Source of the DNA: Haematococcus lacustris
Lineage: Eukaryota; Chlorophyta; Chlorophyceae; Chlamydomonadales; Haematococcaceae
Assembly: GCA_030144725.1 (NCBI GenBank)
Contig: JASKMD010000009.1
Location: 3,301,015-3,365,014 of the forward strand
DNA: 64,000 bases
Reading direction: 5' to 3'
Every line of letters starts with the position of its first letter. Within the stretch, counting starts at the first letter, position 1. Of the stretch, positions 19,386 through 30,444 are shown piece after piece. The position numbers were made by a program, and so were the translations under genes. The notes below the pieces were generated by a model. The model saw nothing but the letters and a program-made list of their open reading frames with translations. It had not been told where the DNA came from and searched no databases.

Positions 19386-22300
19386 TGGCTGCTGTTGTGG
19401 CTGCTGCTGCCACCATTGCTGTAAAGACTGCTGCCAGATCATCAACTAGAATTGTGTCAGTGCCAAACTAGGCAAATGATACCATCCCTGAGAGACTGGT
19501 GGGGACCCAGCACTGACACCATCCCCTCACCCGCCTTCCCCCCCCCGCTGCAGGTCAAGTCCCCCAACCCCCCCTGGGACCCCCCTCCCTCGTCCTCCCT
19601 GACCCCCACCCCACCTGAACTCCAGCGGCTCTGCCTCAACCCAGCGCCCCTCACGGCCTCCGCCCCACCAGACGCTGCTGGCAGTCGCCTCCCTCCCGCC
19701 CCTCTCCCCTCCACCCCTGCCCCTGCGCCCTCTTCAACCGCCGCAACAATCTCGCCGCCCAGCATCCTCCTCCTACCCACCTCACCAGCCCCACCCACTG
19801 CCACCGGACCACAGCTGCTCTCCTTCACGCCCACCCCCCACCAGACCATGGCCAGCGGTGCAGGTGTGGGGGCAGCAGCCAAGGGGGGCCCTCGGGGCAG
19901 CCACCCAGCCCCTAGCCCCCTGGCCCCGCATGGGTCCATCCTCAGCCCCGCCCCTGCTGCCGCCCACAACCCTGCTCCTTCCCCTGGTCCAGCCCCTGGG
20001 CCAGGTGCTCTGCTTCCACCCGGTCCTAGCCCGGAAGCCGGACCCGGTCACCGTAGTACTCCGTCTCGGCTTGACCAATTGTTGGCCGGCGGCGGCTCGC
20101 TCCGCGTTGCTCAGCGCCAGCCCTCCGGCGACGGAAGCAGCTGGCACACTGCGGCCGAACGCAGCACGTTGATGCCGCGCCGGATTACTGCCTCACCCAT
20201 CGCCCGCGCTCCGCAGCCATTACCGTTGAGCGCGCTACCATCGCGCCTGGTGGAGTTAATGCACCCACACGGCCCGCCGGCCCTACCCGCCGCAAACACC
20301 CGGCACCATGGCACAACGGCTCAACTGCTGTCACCGGCACCTGCCGGCATGGCACGTGCACCTTCTCCGGGGCCTGGCGGCGTGCAGCTGCAGCTTCAGC
20401 AGGCATTCCTGTCACAATACTCGACCGACGACCAACCAGTGCGGCTTCGGGAGGTGGTTAGTGTCGTTGCGGAGCTACTCGCGACCAAGGCGTTCACGTC
20501 CGCAATGACCGCCAGCCTCCCTGCGGCCTTGTCGCACTCGACGCTGCTCTTGAAGCAGGAAGCAGCATCTGCAGCTTATAGCCTAGTCGCGCCAAGAAAG
20601 TGCCATGACACTCATGCGGGGCAGAGGGCGTGCAGCGGGCAGCCTACCCCCTACCCCCTGGTGCCCTCACTGCCTGCCTCACTATCGTCACCCAGCCAGC
20701 ACCCCCGACAACAGCTCATGACAGCAACCATCGCAGTCAAGCAAGAGGCTAGGAGAGCCACGGCAGGGCCAGAGCCAGGGTTAGGGCCAGGGCCTGGGGC
20801 ATCACCTGCCCTTATCTTCTCCCCCTCGGAGCTGGAAGCCTGCCGAGCCTGGCTGCTCTGCTGCCTGGACTCCCTGAGCAGCCGCTGCGCCCTCCACCAG
20901 CTGGCCACCGCCGCCCCTCTGCTGGAGGTGGGCATCAGCGCCGCCGCCACAGCAGCCCTGTGTGCCCTCCTGCCCACCAGCCTGCCTGACGCGGTGGTGA
21001 GGGTGGCAGGGGAGGTGGCAGCACAGCTGGCGCTGGTGGCGGCGGCGCAGCGCCTCGTGCAGCAGGTGAGGAGGGCAGCTGGCTGGGGTCAGGGTAGGGG
21101 CCAGCTGGGGCACGCTCCGTCATGCCTGGCAGCAGCACATCATGGCCAAGTGAGGTAGCCAAGTGAGGTCTTGCCTGGCAACAGCCTGTGAAGGCCTAGT
21201 AGGGGTAGGGGTAGGGTTGTGCTGCCACTGCCACTGCCACTGCCACTGCCGCAAACCCTGCCACGAACCCTTGGCAGCATGGACAAATGAGAGGACACAC
21301 AGGCCTGCCGCCTGTCTTGGCAAGGATTTCCCAGGAAGGCAAGGATTTCCCAGGAAGTTGATGCTCAGGAAGGGTATGGAGGTGATCTGGGAGAGTATGG
21401 CAAAAGAGGGCATGCAGTGATAATGCTTGTCATGCTCTTGCTCCTGCTGATGACATCCCTGGTGCCCTGGCTCTAGGCGCCCTGAGGCCTGCCTGGCTGC
21501 TGACTCCAACTTCTCCGGCCCCAGTGGCCCCTCCCCTCCCTTGCCCCCTAGTGTGACACCTAGGCAAGCAGGAGGAAGCAAATGCAAGTAGCTGGCACGC
21601 CGTGGGTGTGACCACAGGTGCCGGTCACACTCTACTCCCACCTGCTGCAGCAAGTGGACGCTGCAGCAACCACTGCGCTAAAAGACGCAAAGCAGGCTGC
21701 TGCTGCTGCTGCTGCTGCTGCCACTGCTGCCACTGCTGCCACTGCCACTGGCTCTGGCTCAGCTGCTGCTGCTGCTGCTGGAGGTGGTGGTGGAGCTGCC
21801 GCTGCTGCTGCCAACCACACGCCACAAAGTACACATGCCGGCACTGCCAGCACAATGCTGGCCGCCACCCCTCCTACAACCGCTGCAACCTCCTCAAATG
21901 CCCACACTGGGTCACCTACCTGCCCCTCCACTGCCGCCCCTGTCATGGCAGCCCTGGCCAGCGCCACAGCTGAAGGCACTGGCAGCACAGCTGTACAGCC
22001 TGATGCGGCCACAGTGGCTGCACCTAGAGAACACAGCTTGGCAGAGGCTGCAGCCCCCCTCAGCCCAGCCCCAGCCCCAGCCCCAGCCTCAGCCCCATCC
22101 TCAGCCCCAGCCCCAGCCCCAGCCCCAGGCCCCTCTCCCTTGCCATTGTCAGAGAGCAGCCGCAGCCGCACTGCTTCTGTGCCCTCCGCCTTGTATCCTG
22201 CCTCCCCAAGCCCTTCTTCAGCCCCTGAGCAGCCCCTGGAGACACTGAGCCCTGAGTTGGCCTCCGCCATGTTGCAGCTGGTGGACACAGCAATTGCAGC

Positions 22301-23051
22301 AGCGGCTCCACTGTTGGCTCTCCCGGAATGGACCCAAAGCTTGCGGGCTCAGGCAGCGATGATGCGTCCTCACGGGCAGCATCTGCTGCAGCGCTTGCGC
22401 ATGATGCTGCGACGCCTCGCGACCGGCGAGGCTGGATCGTGTGGCGCATGCGGGACGCCTGGCCGCCTTCTGGTCATTGCCGCTGAAGCGGCTGGCAGCC
22501 AACTGGCGCTCGCCCTCAAAACGGCCAGCGACTATGTTTCCGAATTTCCAGCCCCTACCGACAATTGTTCGCGAGCGCCGCACTCCAGTGACCATCAGCG
22601 ATGGGCTTCGCCCGATACCGGTGCTCTTGCGACAGAGGCCGTGCTGTGCGCGGGCCTAGACGCTGCTGCCGCAGAGCGCGGGATGGGAGCGGCGCCTGAA
22701 AGACCGGGAGTACAGGTTGAATTGCCACACGATGCGGCGTCCGAGCGCGCGAATCTGGGCCACGACAACGCTGCAAGGCCCTGTACCTGTGCGGCGCTGG
22801 CGCTTGCATGGCTGAGTTTGGAGATGTTTAGAGTGTACAGCCGGACTGACGACGCCTGGGCGCCGCACGGGCCACCGCCCGGCATATCTGGTATGCATGC
22901 GCTGACAGGCAGCAGGGCGCTACTGAGCCTGCCGTCGCATCTTGCTGCATTGGCACGAGAACTGAATGACTACGACTGCCTGCATGCGCTGCGACGCGCA
23001 CTGCAAAGTACGACACTGGGGTGGCCAACGTCAGTTGTTGAGCTAGACTGA
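11310..23051 (+). CDS. Large multi-exon protein, possibly Codanin-1-like
   Basis: The start at 11310 opens an exon (11310-11690, ending AGAAAG|gtgagc) followed by a 39-nt in-phase exon (11897-11935, |gtaagt). A long Pro/Gly/Ser-rich exon covers about 12422-14750 (ends TGCGGCCTG|gtgggt). Conserved helical exons then appear at about 15277-15655, 15795-16040, 16275-16900, 17090-17170, 17450-17640, 17730-17900, 18060-18200, 19556-21065 and 21618-23051. The last two read like the C-terminal third of Codanin-1: LREVVSVVAELLATKAF, DAVVRVAGEVAAQLALVAAAQRL, then ALAWLSLEMFRVY before the stop at 23049. Animal Codanin-1 binds the histone chaperone Asf1. The match is one of segment order and pattern recalled from memory, so the name is tentative. 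G-tract length errors could shift frames in 12200-14700. Confidence 0.5.
14757..14871 (+). repeat. (CACTCG)n hexanucleotide satellite
   Basis: About 19 tandem hexamers directly follow a likely splice donor (CTG|gtgggt at about 14751), so the array is probably intronic. The HSHSHS tail it would encode is not expected to be translated. Confidence 0.9.
19309..19390 (+). repeat. (CTG)n / (GCT)n trinucleotide repeat
   Basis: About 25 uninterrupted CTG units lie in a probable intron of the Codanin-like gene, between the segment ending near 19100 and the exon starting after a 'ctgcag' acceptor at about 19555. They would encode polyAla or polyLeu if read. Confidence 0.9.
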
Positions 23052-23144
23052 TGGCACGTGATTCATATCCTTGCCTGTGATACCAGCAAGCCAGCCAGCT
23101 AGTGGTATGGCGGCCGTATGCCTTCGCCATTAGCAAAGCGGGCG

Positions 23145-23149
23145 TGTAA
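23145..23149 (+). terminator. Candidate TGTAA poly(A) signal
   Basis: TGTAA lies about 95 nt after the stop codon of the 11310-23051 gene. TGTAA is the usual polyadenylation signal in Chlamydomonas and Volvox. It supports gene end and strand, but the pentamer is short and could be chance. Confidence 0.5.
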
Positions 23150-23371
23150 GCTGACTACCGCCTCCAACGCAACATGCACCCTAGGCATTAGAGGGGTGAG
23201 AGCCACTGCGTGTGTGTGATGGTGAGCGGAGAACGCGTCAAGGGACCAAGCAAAGGTCACGCAATGCAGCCACGGAAACACCAATGTGGCTCTCATACCC
23301 GTAGTTACACAAGATGCCACATGACCACGGCAGCCTTTGCATACTGCAATACTTAGGACGAACGAAAGTCA
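23150..23371. other. Intergenic spacer
   Basis: No gene or repeat was recognised between the candidate poly(A) signal and the MITE. Confidence 0.5.
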
Positions 23372-23379
23372 GTCATCAG

Positions 23380-23513
23380 TAGGGATCGTCCCATCTACGT
23401 AGATCTACGTAGATCTAACGTTACATTAGATGGTTAGACTAGATCTAGCAAGCCAATCTAACGTTAGAATCTTCTAACCTAGTCTAACGTTAGATGGGTC
23501 GGGACGGTCCCTA
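23380..23513. mobile_element. 134-bp hAT-type MITE with 8-bp target duplication
   Basis: The ends are TAGGGATCGTCCC and GGGACGGTCCCTA, forming inverted repeats that continue inward (ATCTA against TAGAT). The flanking 8 bp 'gtcatcag' occurs on both sides, at 23372-23379 and 23514-23521. YAGGG ends plus 8-bp duplications are typical of hAT elements. The interior is a set of small palindromes around 'ctacgtag' and 'taacgtta' with no ORF, so the element is non-autonomous. Confidence 0.85.
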
Positions 23514-23521
23514 GTCATCAG

Positions 23522-24636
23522 CCATAGTTGGCTGGAGCCTCCAGAGGAGGCGGTTGGATGAGCTGACAGTTGTGTTGTCCAGCTTGAACACATACCCTCC
23601 CTCCCACCCTGAAATGACAAAACATGTCCCGCTGTGCCGTTGACATAGCTAAGCACGCTGTGCGCGGCCTTTCAACGCTGGTTTGTGGACATGGCCATGT
23701 ACCTGTCCAAAGTCTAGGGCCTGTTGCACAGTGGGTGTGTCTGATTGCTGTTGTCACGGTGGTGGCCCAACACATGCGCATGCATGCAGCTCTCTGGCTC
23801 TTACACTGGCCCAGACCCTAGCCCACTGCTCACTGTCCTGGCTGTTGCTAAGGTCTTCTTATTCCACAGTTGGTGGTGCCATGGTTGGCAAATGCTACTC
23901 TTACCAGGCTTGGCAAACGTCCAGCACCTGTCAAACACCCTCTTGACCACAACACAGTGAACATGTTAGACAATGACTCAATCCACCCACTACATGATAG
24001 TAAGGCAGAGTGGGCCGATGCTCAACACCTCACTGGAAGCCGAACAAGGTATCCCTGCCCTCCCAGGATACACTGATGTGAGCTGGTGCCATGAGGACAG
24101 GATACACAGATGTGGGTTAGGACAGGATAGGATACACTGGTGTGAGCTGGTGCCACGAGGCTGGTAACACAATGCAGTGTACGTGCTGTGCTGTGGAGGT
24201 AGCAGTGAAGCTTATACTGTTCTCCTATGACAGTGTCCGTCGCTGCACAGGCTGGGCGGCAAATGGTGTAGTGTACGAGTTCATGCGTGGAAGGCTGCTG
24301 TAGGCCCTGATGCTGACCAGCTTGCCGTAGCTACCTGCTATTTGATTAATTTGATTACGCGGCAGAGTGCGAAGGTAACGAGCCAAAAGTTTTGCGATGG
24401 TTGGCCTTTTTCTTCAATGCCGTCAAGACTACCACTGTAGCTTCGTTCCAAAACAGCTTCGCAAGGTTCCCGGCCACTTTCATGCAGTTTGGCGCGTCAC
24501 ACGCCATACTCCGTGACGGTCAGTTCACAATTCACAATTCCAGTCAGGCCGCCTGCAACTTCGTATCGGTTGCTACATACTGCTGCTACCTGGCATCTGC
24601 GCTCATTGCCGCCCAGCATTTGAACCTGTTGACGGG
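23522..24636. other. Intergenic region upstream of SLBP
   Basis: An imperfect minisatellite with unit about 'aggatacac(t/a)gatgtgagctggtgcca' lies at about 24062-24160. The 82-codon ORF at 24392-24640 overlaps the SLBP start and has no recognisable family, so I read it as promoter and 5' UTR sequence. Confidence 0.5.
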
Positions 24637-26201
24637 ATGAAAGACTGCAGCGACCAATTCATTGTGGAGGACGAGGACTCAGTGCGGGCAGGTGCGTATC
24701 CAGGGACCATGTTGATAGTGGGATGGCACCTGTCGGGTTGCGTACGGAGCGTTGACCAGGACGTTATTGCAGAGGACACATGCTCCATTGACTGTACGCC
24801 GTTGACGCAGACGTGCAAGTTACTGTGAAATGCCATAGCAAGGCTGCTCAAACCCCACTCCACACCCCAGCCGCGGGAGACGGTGCCGACGTGGACGCAC
24901 ACAAGCTGGCCCAGCGCCAGAAGCAGGTGGACTTCGGAAAAAACACTCTGGGGTACCAGCGATACCTGGAGCTAGTGCCCAGGTAGGTTTCCCTTAGCAG
25001 CAGGGCCAGCAGCAACACTATGGCCTGACTGCACACCAAGCCTACATTGCCATGGGAACCTTTGTAACAGGGAGCGTCGAGGCAAGCGTGACCCACAGAC
25101 GCCAGACATTGCCCAACGTGTCAGCAAGCGGGCATTCGATGGGCAGGTAATGGATCGGTTACCCTGCGGCGGACTTGTCTGCATTCAGTAGGTTAAAGCA
25201 GGCGTTATGGTGCACCCCTTGTATGATGTAATTGCTCCCAGATCAAGGCGTGGCGGCGTATGCTGCACATGTATGACGAGGGTGATCAGCCAGACCCCAG
25301 CGTGCCCCATAGTGGGCGTTCAAGCGGAGGGCCAGCCTCCAATGGCCGGCCAACGGAAGATGGTGGTGATGCCGGGCTCAGTGCCCCAGCATCGCCAACC
25401 ACCTCCCTTGGCACACTGGACGGGTACCTTCCCCCAGCTTCACGGCCAGCACCAATGGTGGATGACGTGGCTGCCAGCAAGAAACGCACATACTGCAGCA
25501 CACGAGATGCTCAGGCCGGCACCAGCAAGCTGGCACCAGGCATTACGCTGCTGGGGCAGGGGGCCGGTGCTGGAGACCGTCTTGGCCCAGGCATGGAGGG
25601 GGAAGCAGGGGAGGGTGTGCGGTCAGCTGCTGACCCATGTACCCCACTGGAGCCGGAACCAAAGCGTAGCACCAGCTCCAGGTGCCGCGAGCCTAGTGCT
25701 GGCCCCTCCATGTCAGTCAGTTGGGGCGGTCTATTCAAACCCAATAGCTGCCAGGCAGCTGCCTCCAACATCGCTAGCACTTGTTCCCAGCCTGGTGCCC
25801 AGGACCTGGCAAGTGCTGATGTGAGCACCGCTGGTGTGGCCAACAGCAGGGCTGTGTCCCCCCTGGACCCAGCACCCACAGCCTGTGCCACCCCCCCGCT
25901 GCCACAACAGCCAGCAGCGGGCCTGGTGCTCACAGCCGCCACTAACTTTCAAGGCCTGGGGGTGAGGCTGGGTGTGGCGGCAGCGGGTGTCACCGGGGTG
26001 CGCACCGCCTCAGGCTCCCTGGTCTCCCCTGCCAGTGGCTATGAGCCACTCGGGCAGCAGCCCTGCAGCAAGGCTGCCAACGAGACCAAGGCCGAGGAGG
26101 ATGACGTGGTGGCCATGATCCTCAACGGTGGGGCAAACTCCATGTCCTGCATGTCCTGGCAGCCTGGGCCACAGGATGAGCTGGATGACGTTGGCTTGTG
26201 A
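24637..26201 (+). CDS. SLBP: Histone RNA stem-loop-binding protein (SLBP)
   Basis: Four exons keep frame exactly: 24637-24691, 24871-24982, 25071-25146 and 25242-26201, with donors gtgcgt, gtaggt and gtaatg and acceptors ending in cag. The protein is about 400 residues. Residues about 31-95 form the SLBP RNA-binding domain: RQKQVDFGKNTLGYQRYLEL, VPRERR, then TPDI and RAFDGQIKAWRRMLHMYDE. In animals this domain binds the 3' stem-loop of replication-dependent histone mRNAs; volvocine histone mRNAs are known to end in such a stem-loop. The usual TPNK motif reads TPDI here. The remaining roughly 300 residues are low complexity and end in an acidic tail. Exon 1 encodes only 18 residues (MKDCSDQFIVEDEDSVRA), chosen because its splice phase fits exon 2. 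Confidence 0.93.
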
Positions 26202-27780
26202 AACACATGCTGTGCCTTACAGTCAGCTTTTGAAATGCCAGGCAGGCCGAGCTAGCATGACTGCATCAATGCGTCACTGCAACATCAAGTGTGACGTGCA
26301 TACCGACTGCATGTAGCATGTGGAAATAAAGCATCAAGCATGTGTTTATTCGATGCATGACATCAATGTCATGACTGGCACGGTCCTTAGCGTATGCAGT
26401 GAAGCCTCTGGCTGCCTGTCCCTGAGTCCAGCACAGCAAACATGCAGTAGGTCAGCAACAGCACCCAGCCCATTGCATGGCTCAGGCTGTGCTGACTCAG
26501 CCGGGGTTTCCATTACTTCACTGGGGCAATCCTGTGCGAGTGCTGGTCTGATCATGCTGAAATGCTTGTGGGGTAATGCAAGGGATGGGCCATCAAGGTA
26601 GTAATGCGGTGGGGATGTAGAGCCGGGCATGGGGGGCCAGCATGCTGTGCTGAACGTGACGTACCCACGTACGCATCCCTCTTGTACCCATGTAGTGATC
26701 TTGCTGCTGGCATACATGTGTGCTGGGGCAGCCGACCTTGTCGCATGGTGTACCTTCTGGTGTTACATAGCCTGCCGTCGCCACCATTGGCTGAAGTGGC
26801 TCAACGAATGAACACTACTGTCGGAGACATCATCATGGGGCGAGCAGAGATCCCCTGGATGCATGGCATTACGAAAACTGTGAAAACTTCGCTTCAAAAC
26901 GCGCCGGCTCACCCGCCTGCCGTGATGGCGGGCAAGTTGCGCAAGCACTGCCTGGTCTGAACCTGGCGACTCGGCCAGCCATCGCTGATGACACGCGACA
27001 CCCCAACAGCCAGCTCGTTACGCCGACCCGTGTCACCTTGCGTCTGGTGCCTGAAGCATAGGCCGGGGCGCAAGCACGCGTGCCCTTAGCGGCATTGTGA
27101 ACTGTGTGTTGCCTGTAGCAGAGGCTGGGCGCCTGGCAGCTAGCACAAACCCTGATGGGATTGCTGCAGGTCAAGCTGGGGCGGGGTGGGGCTGAGTGCA
27201 GGCGGCATGAGTTCCTGGGACTGCGCTGTGGCTTGCTGTGTTGGGGCAGGTGGGCCTTCAAGGCCCTTCCCCGCCCCTCACCACCAGGGGGTGCGCCAGG
27301 AGGGGTTTGTTGGGAGTTCGCAACACTCCAGCTCCCTGCTCTGCTGTCAAGCTGCAGCAGCCAAGGGAAGGAGCCAGGGCAGGTCTTGGCGAGTGCTATT
27401 GTTACACCACATGCAGCTCTTCGTGCATGGCATCCGCTGCCTACAGCGGTTCCGTGAACAGCCTGCTGCCCGCCCTGCTGGCCCACCACCAGCCCCAGCC
27501 TTTGCACCTCAGCTCTCGTAATGAGTACTAGGGCCGGGTTCCTGGTCATCTTTGGACTGCATGGGCTGCTAACAGCCATAGGGCGCACCACCTGCCCTAG
27601 CGCTAGTGGCCACCTGCTGCCGGGGCCCGGGGGGGGGTTCATTTACTGCCGTTAGCATCAGAACATGGGTCATTAGGGTAGAGACAGACGGCGGCAGTCG
27701 GGCTTATGGAACATGTCCATGTAGCCTCATATGTATGTCCACCAAGACTATGAGCTGGAGGTACAATAGCAGCTGCGGGG
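26202..27780. other. Region without a recognised gene
   Basis: It starts with the SLBP 3' UTR. ORFs at 26604-26960 plus and 26869-27642 minus are long but match nothing I recognise and show no splice or family support. The end borders a decayed Fanzor fragment. Confidence 0.45.
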
Positions 27781-27782
27781 CC

Positions 27783-28170
27783 ACGAGCCAGTGCGGGGCC
27801 TGATGTGGTCCACGTCCACACATCCTGCCACAACTCCCACAGCCAGCCAAACACAACAAATCCCCCAGGCAAGGCCGACAAGGCCAAGGGCACAGCAGCC
27901 AGCCAGCCAGAAGCCTGGACCCAGCACCTGAACACCTGCACTCCACCGCCCTGAGCCTGCCAAGGGCAAGTCCCTCCGAGCCAGCCGCCAGGCAGGTAGG
28001 GTAGGGACACCAGTGGCTAGACAGGGACACGAATGCACCGCTCCACCGGCAAAGGAAATTTGGGAGAGCAGGCAGCGCCTCCTGGAGCTGTGGTGGTGGC
28101 CTGACCTCAAGGTATAGGCCACCAAGGCATACAAGCGGCTCAGCAAGTGGCTGTGCCCATCACGCCAGCG
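27783..28170 (+). pseudogene. Decayed Fanzor (eukaryotic TnpB-like) C-terminus
   Basis: The fragment aligns by eye to the C-terminal exon at 47285-47700. A 22-bp stretch at 27788-27809 encoding PVRGLMW is identical to 47291-47312. The Pro/Gln-rich linker follows, then WLDRDTNA (RuvC-III motif) at about 28014-28040 and an ESRQRLLELWWWPDL segment in another frame. Frames change several times and stop codons interrupt, so it is a dead copy. N-terminal RuvC parts were not found next to it. Confidence 0.8.
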
Positions 28171-28477
28171 CCTGTCATGCCTGGCGTCATCACAGATATA
28201 GTACTGCCCTCCGAAGCAGCCATTGGGTCATCATGTACAGCCTCATCGTTCATTCATCGACATGTTGTGCAATGCACCCATTAAACTACGCAGGGAGCCC
28301 CAGTGGAGTCAGGCGAAACCAGTAGGATTTCCAGGCCTTGCTAGCAAAGGGTCGGGCGCCTGCTCTGGGTCATACAGCCACACCCTTACAAGTGTCTAAG
28401 TCCTCTAGACCTGCTGTAACATGTTCAGCCACTCACGTCGCACGCTGCAGTCCCAGCGCTTCTTACCTCTACTGTAC
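28171..28477. other. Spacer between Fanzor relic and LINE insertion
   Basis: No feature recognised. Confidence 0.4.
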
Positions 28478-28497
28478 CTATCACTGTTGCTTTTACA
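28478..28497 (+). repeat. Target-site duplication, left copy (20 bp)
   Basis: Identical to 29176-29195 over 20 of 20 bases (ctatcactgttgcttttaca). Confidence 0.95.
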
Positions 28498-29175
28498 GTG
28501 ACCTGCTGATGAGGGTCATCAAGGCAGATGTGGAGTTAGGCAGGAGCTGTCAGGCTAGTTGGAGTGCTCAGTTCCAGCTTGCCGCCAGAGAGCTGATGGG
28601 GGGTGAGTTCACCTTGAGCCCGGACATGGTCCTAGGCACCAAGGCTATGGAAGTCAAGTGGCTCGAGAGGTGGGGGAGGCGTTGGGTTGGGTTTGAGGGA
28701 GACCCTAGACTGCCTGAGACGGTGAATCGGGAGAGATGTTCGTATGCTGCATGGTTTAAGCATGGGGACGGCATTGGCATCAATCACATGGCACCACACC
28801 TGCTGAACAGACAGCTCTCTACAGAAGTTCGCACGAGCCTGACTAGGTTCAGGTTAGGCAACAGCGGTCTGGGGGTGGAGAAGGCTCGGTTTGAGGGGGT
28901 AACTTTCATTGATCGCACATGCACCAGATGCACAGAGGGGGTAGTGGATGACGCCATGCATTTCATCTTTGAGTGCACTGCCACGAGTTCCATCAGGGAG
29001 CAGCCGGAGTTTGCCATGACTTTACAGAACAACAATGAGAACTTGCATGACTTCATGCTGAGCCCATGTGCACCTTGCTATGAAGTGCGTTTCAGAAAGT
29101 CCCGAACCCCTTGAGGGGGAGGGCGGCCTAGCAGCCTAACGGCTGACGGCTTAAGCGGTGTAAGCCACATCATCA
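28498..29175 (+). mobile_element. 5'-truncated L1-type LINE insertion (678 bp)
   Basis: The insert lies between perfect 20-bp direct repeats at 28478-28497 and 29176-29195, the hallmark of target-primed reverse transcription. Inside is the 3' end of a LINE ORF2 on the plus strand and a short 3' tail ending in tca repeats. Everything upstream of the ORF2 C-terminus is missing. Confidence 0.93.
28500..29114 (+). pseudogene. LINE ORF2 C-terminal fragment with zinc knuckle
   Basis: The frame enters from target DNA and becomes retrotransposon protein at DLLMRVIKADVELG. It continues to LTRFRLGNSGLGVEK and the Cys/His motif CTRCTEGVVDDAMHFIFEC typical of LINE ORF2 C-termini. No RT or endonuclease residues remain. 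The stop at 29112-29114 is probably the natural ORF2 stop. Confidence 0.85.
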
Positions 29176-29195
29176 CTATCACTGTTGCTTTTACA
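29176..29195 (+). repeat. Target-site duplication, right copy (20 bp)
   Basis: Identical to 28478-28497; marks the 3' border of the LINE insertion. Confidence 0.95.
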
Positions 29196-30444
29196 TATAT
29201 CTCCTCGAGGTCCAGCATAGGCCCCACTCCTGCAGCCACTCATAGCTGGGGACAGGGAAGGGTGTCCGCATCAATTTGGCATGCCACATTGTGACACTCA
29301 ATCTGGGGCACCGGCCAGCTCTCATGCATGGGTAGCATGCAAGTCTCAAACAGAGAAAAAGCTTGTCATGGCCTGCCGGGTCGGGCCAATCCCCAACAAA
29401 GGCCCTGACCCATCGCCTAGCAAGCCCACTTCAAGACACCGCCACTGCGTCTACTACCTGTCACACCGACTGTGATGCCATGCACCATGAATCAAGAACA
29501 GCGTGAACATGCGTAGCAGAGAACGTTTGTACATGATGCATTACGTAAACCTCGTGCGTATTCAACACAACTTCTACACGATGATCTAAGATACCATGTA
29601 CCTAACCATAGCATGACATGGGTTGCGTGCCTACCAACCATTCTTTGACGTCCCACCTGGAAACCGCACATATGCATACTAGCAATCTGCATGCCAGGAC
29701 ACAATGCCCATGTGCATTAATGCTATACGACTACCATCGCATCATAGACATCCCATGCACCTTTACAACCATATGCCTTCCTACATGTTTCATCTCAGCT
29801 TGCATTGCTGGCACTGGAGAGCAACAGCAAGAGCAACAGCTTTGATGCTGTGAGTGGTTGTCAAATCGCATGCATGAGAGCCCTGGCTTGCACAAGACGT
29901 GCAGCACAAGTCATACACGAGTCAGGACCAGTGGAGTGGGACTAGACAAGCGCAAGGCGGTAAGCAGGGAGGGTCCAGGGGGCAAAGAGGAAAAGATGAG
30001 CAAGGATGCAGGTGCAGTGCAACAGTGGCAGGGGAAGGCAAGAGCAGCAGGAGCTAGCTGCTGCCCATAAGATGGCTTATCGCACTTCACAACAACAAGC
30101 AGAAGGTCGCAGAATGTTTCACAATCCTCAATCATGACAGCCTCACATCAGGCAGCATCCTTGGCTGAGGGAGTAGTCCTTGAGCAGTGTGAATACGTTG
30201 CTTTACTTGGCGCTCGTGAGATTCCATCCCATCCCATCCCATCCCATCACATCACATCAATGACTAGCTGCCACTGACAGCATTGGGCATTCAGGTAGCC
30301 CAGGGCAATATGGCATAGAGTAAAGCCCGCTGCCTTCTGCCACTGTGAGAAAGCGTGCTACCAGCCTGCACGTGTGGAGGGTGTGGAGAAGCCACAATAG
30401 CAATGCTCCCAATACAATGCTGACAAGCAAGAGCTTGGGCAAGC
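29196..30444. other. Intergenic region downstream of the receptor cyclase
   Basis: No gene recognised. A short (CATCC)n microsatellite lies at about 30226-30260. Sequence near 30300-30444 is presumably the cyclase 3' UTR, but I see no TGTAA signal in the gene's orientation. Confidence 0.5.

Noticed and set aside
26869..27642. 257-codon minus-strand ORF as a gene
   Set aside because: No recognisable domain and no splice or family support; Pro/Arg/Ser composition is typical of chance ORFs in this GC-rich DNA.
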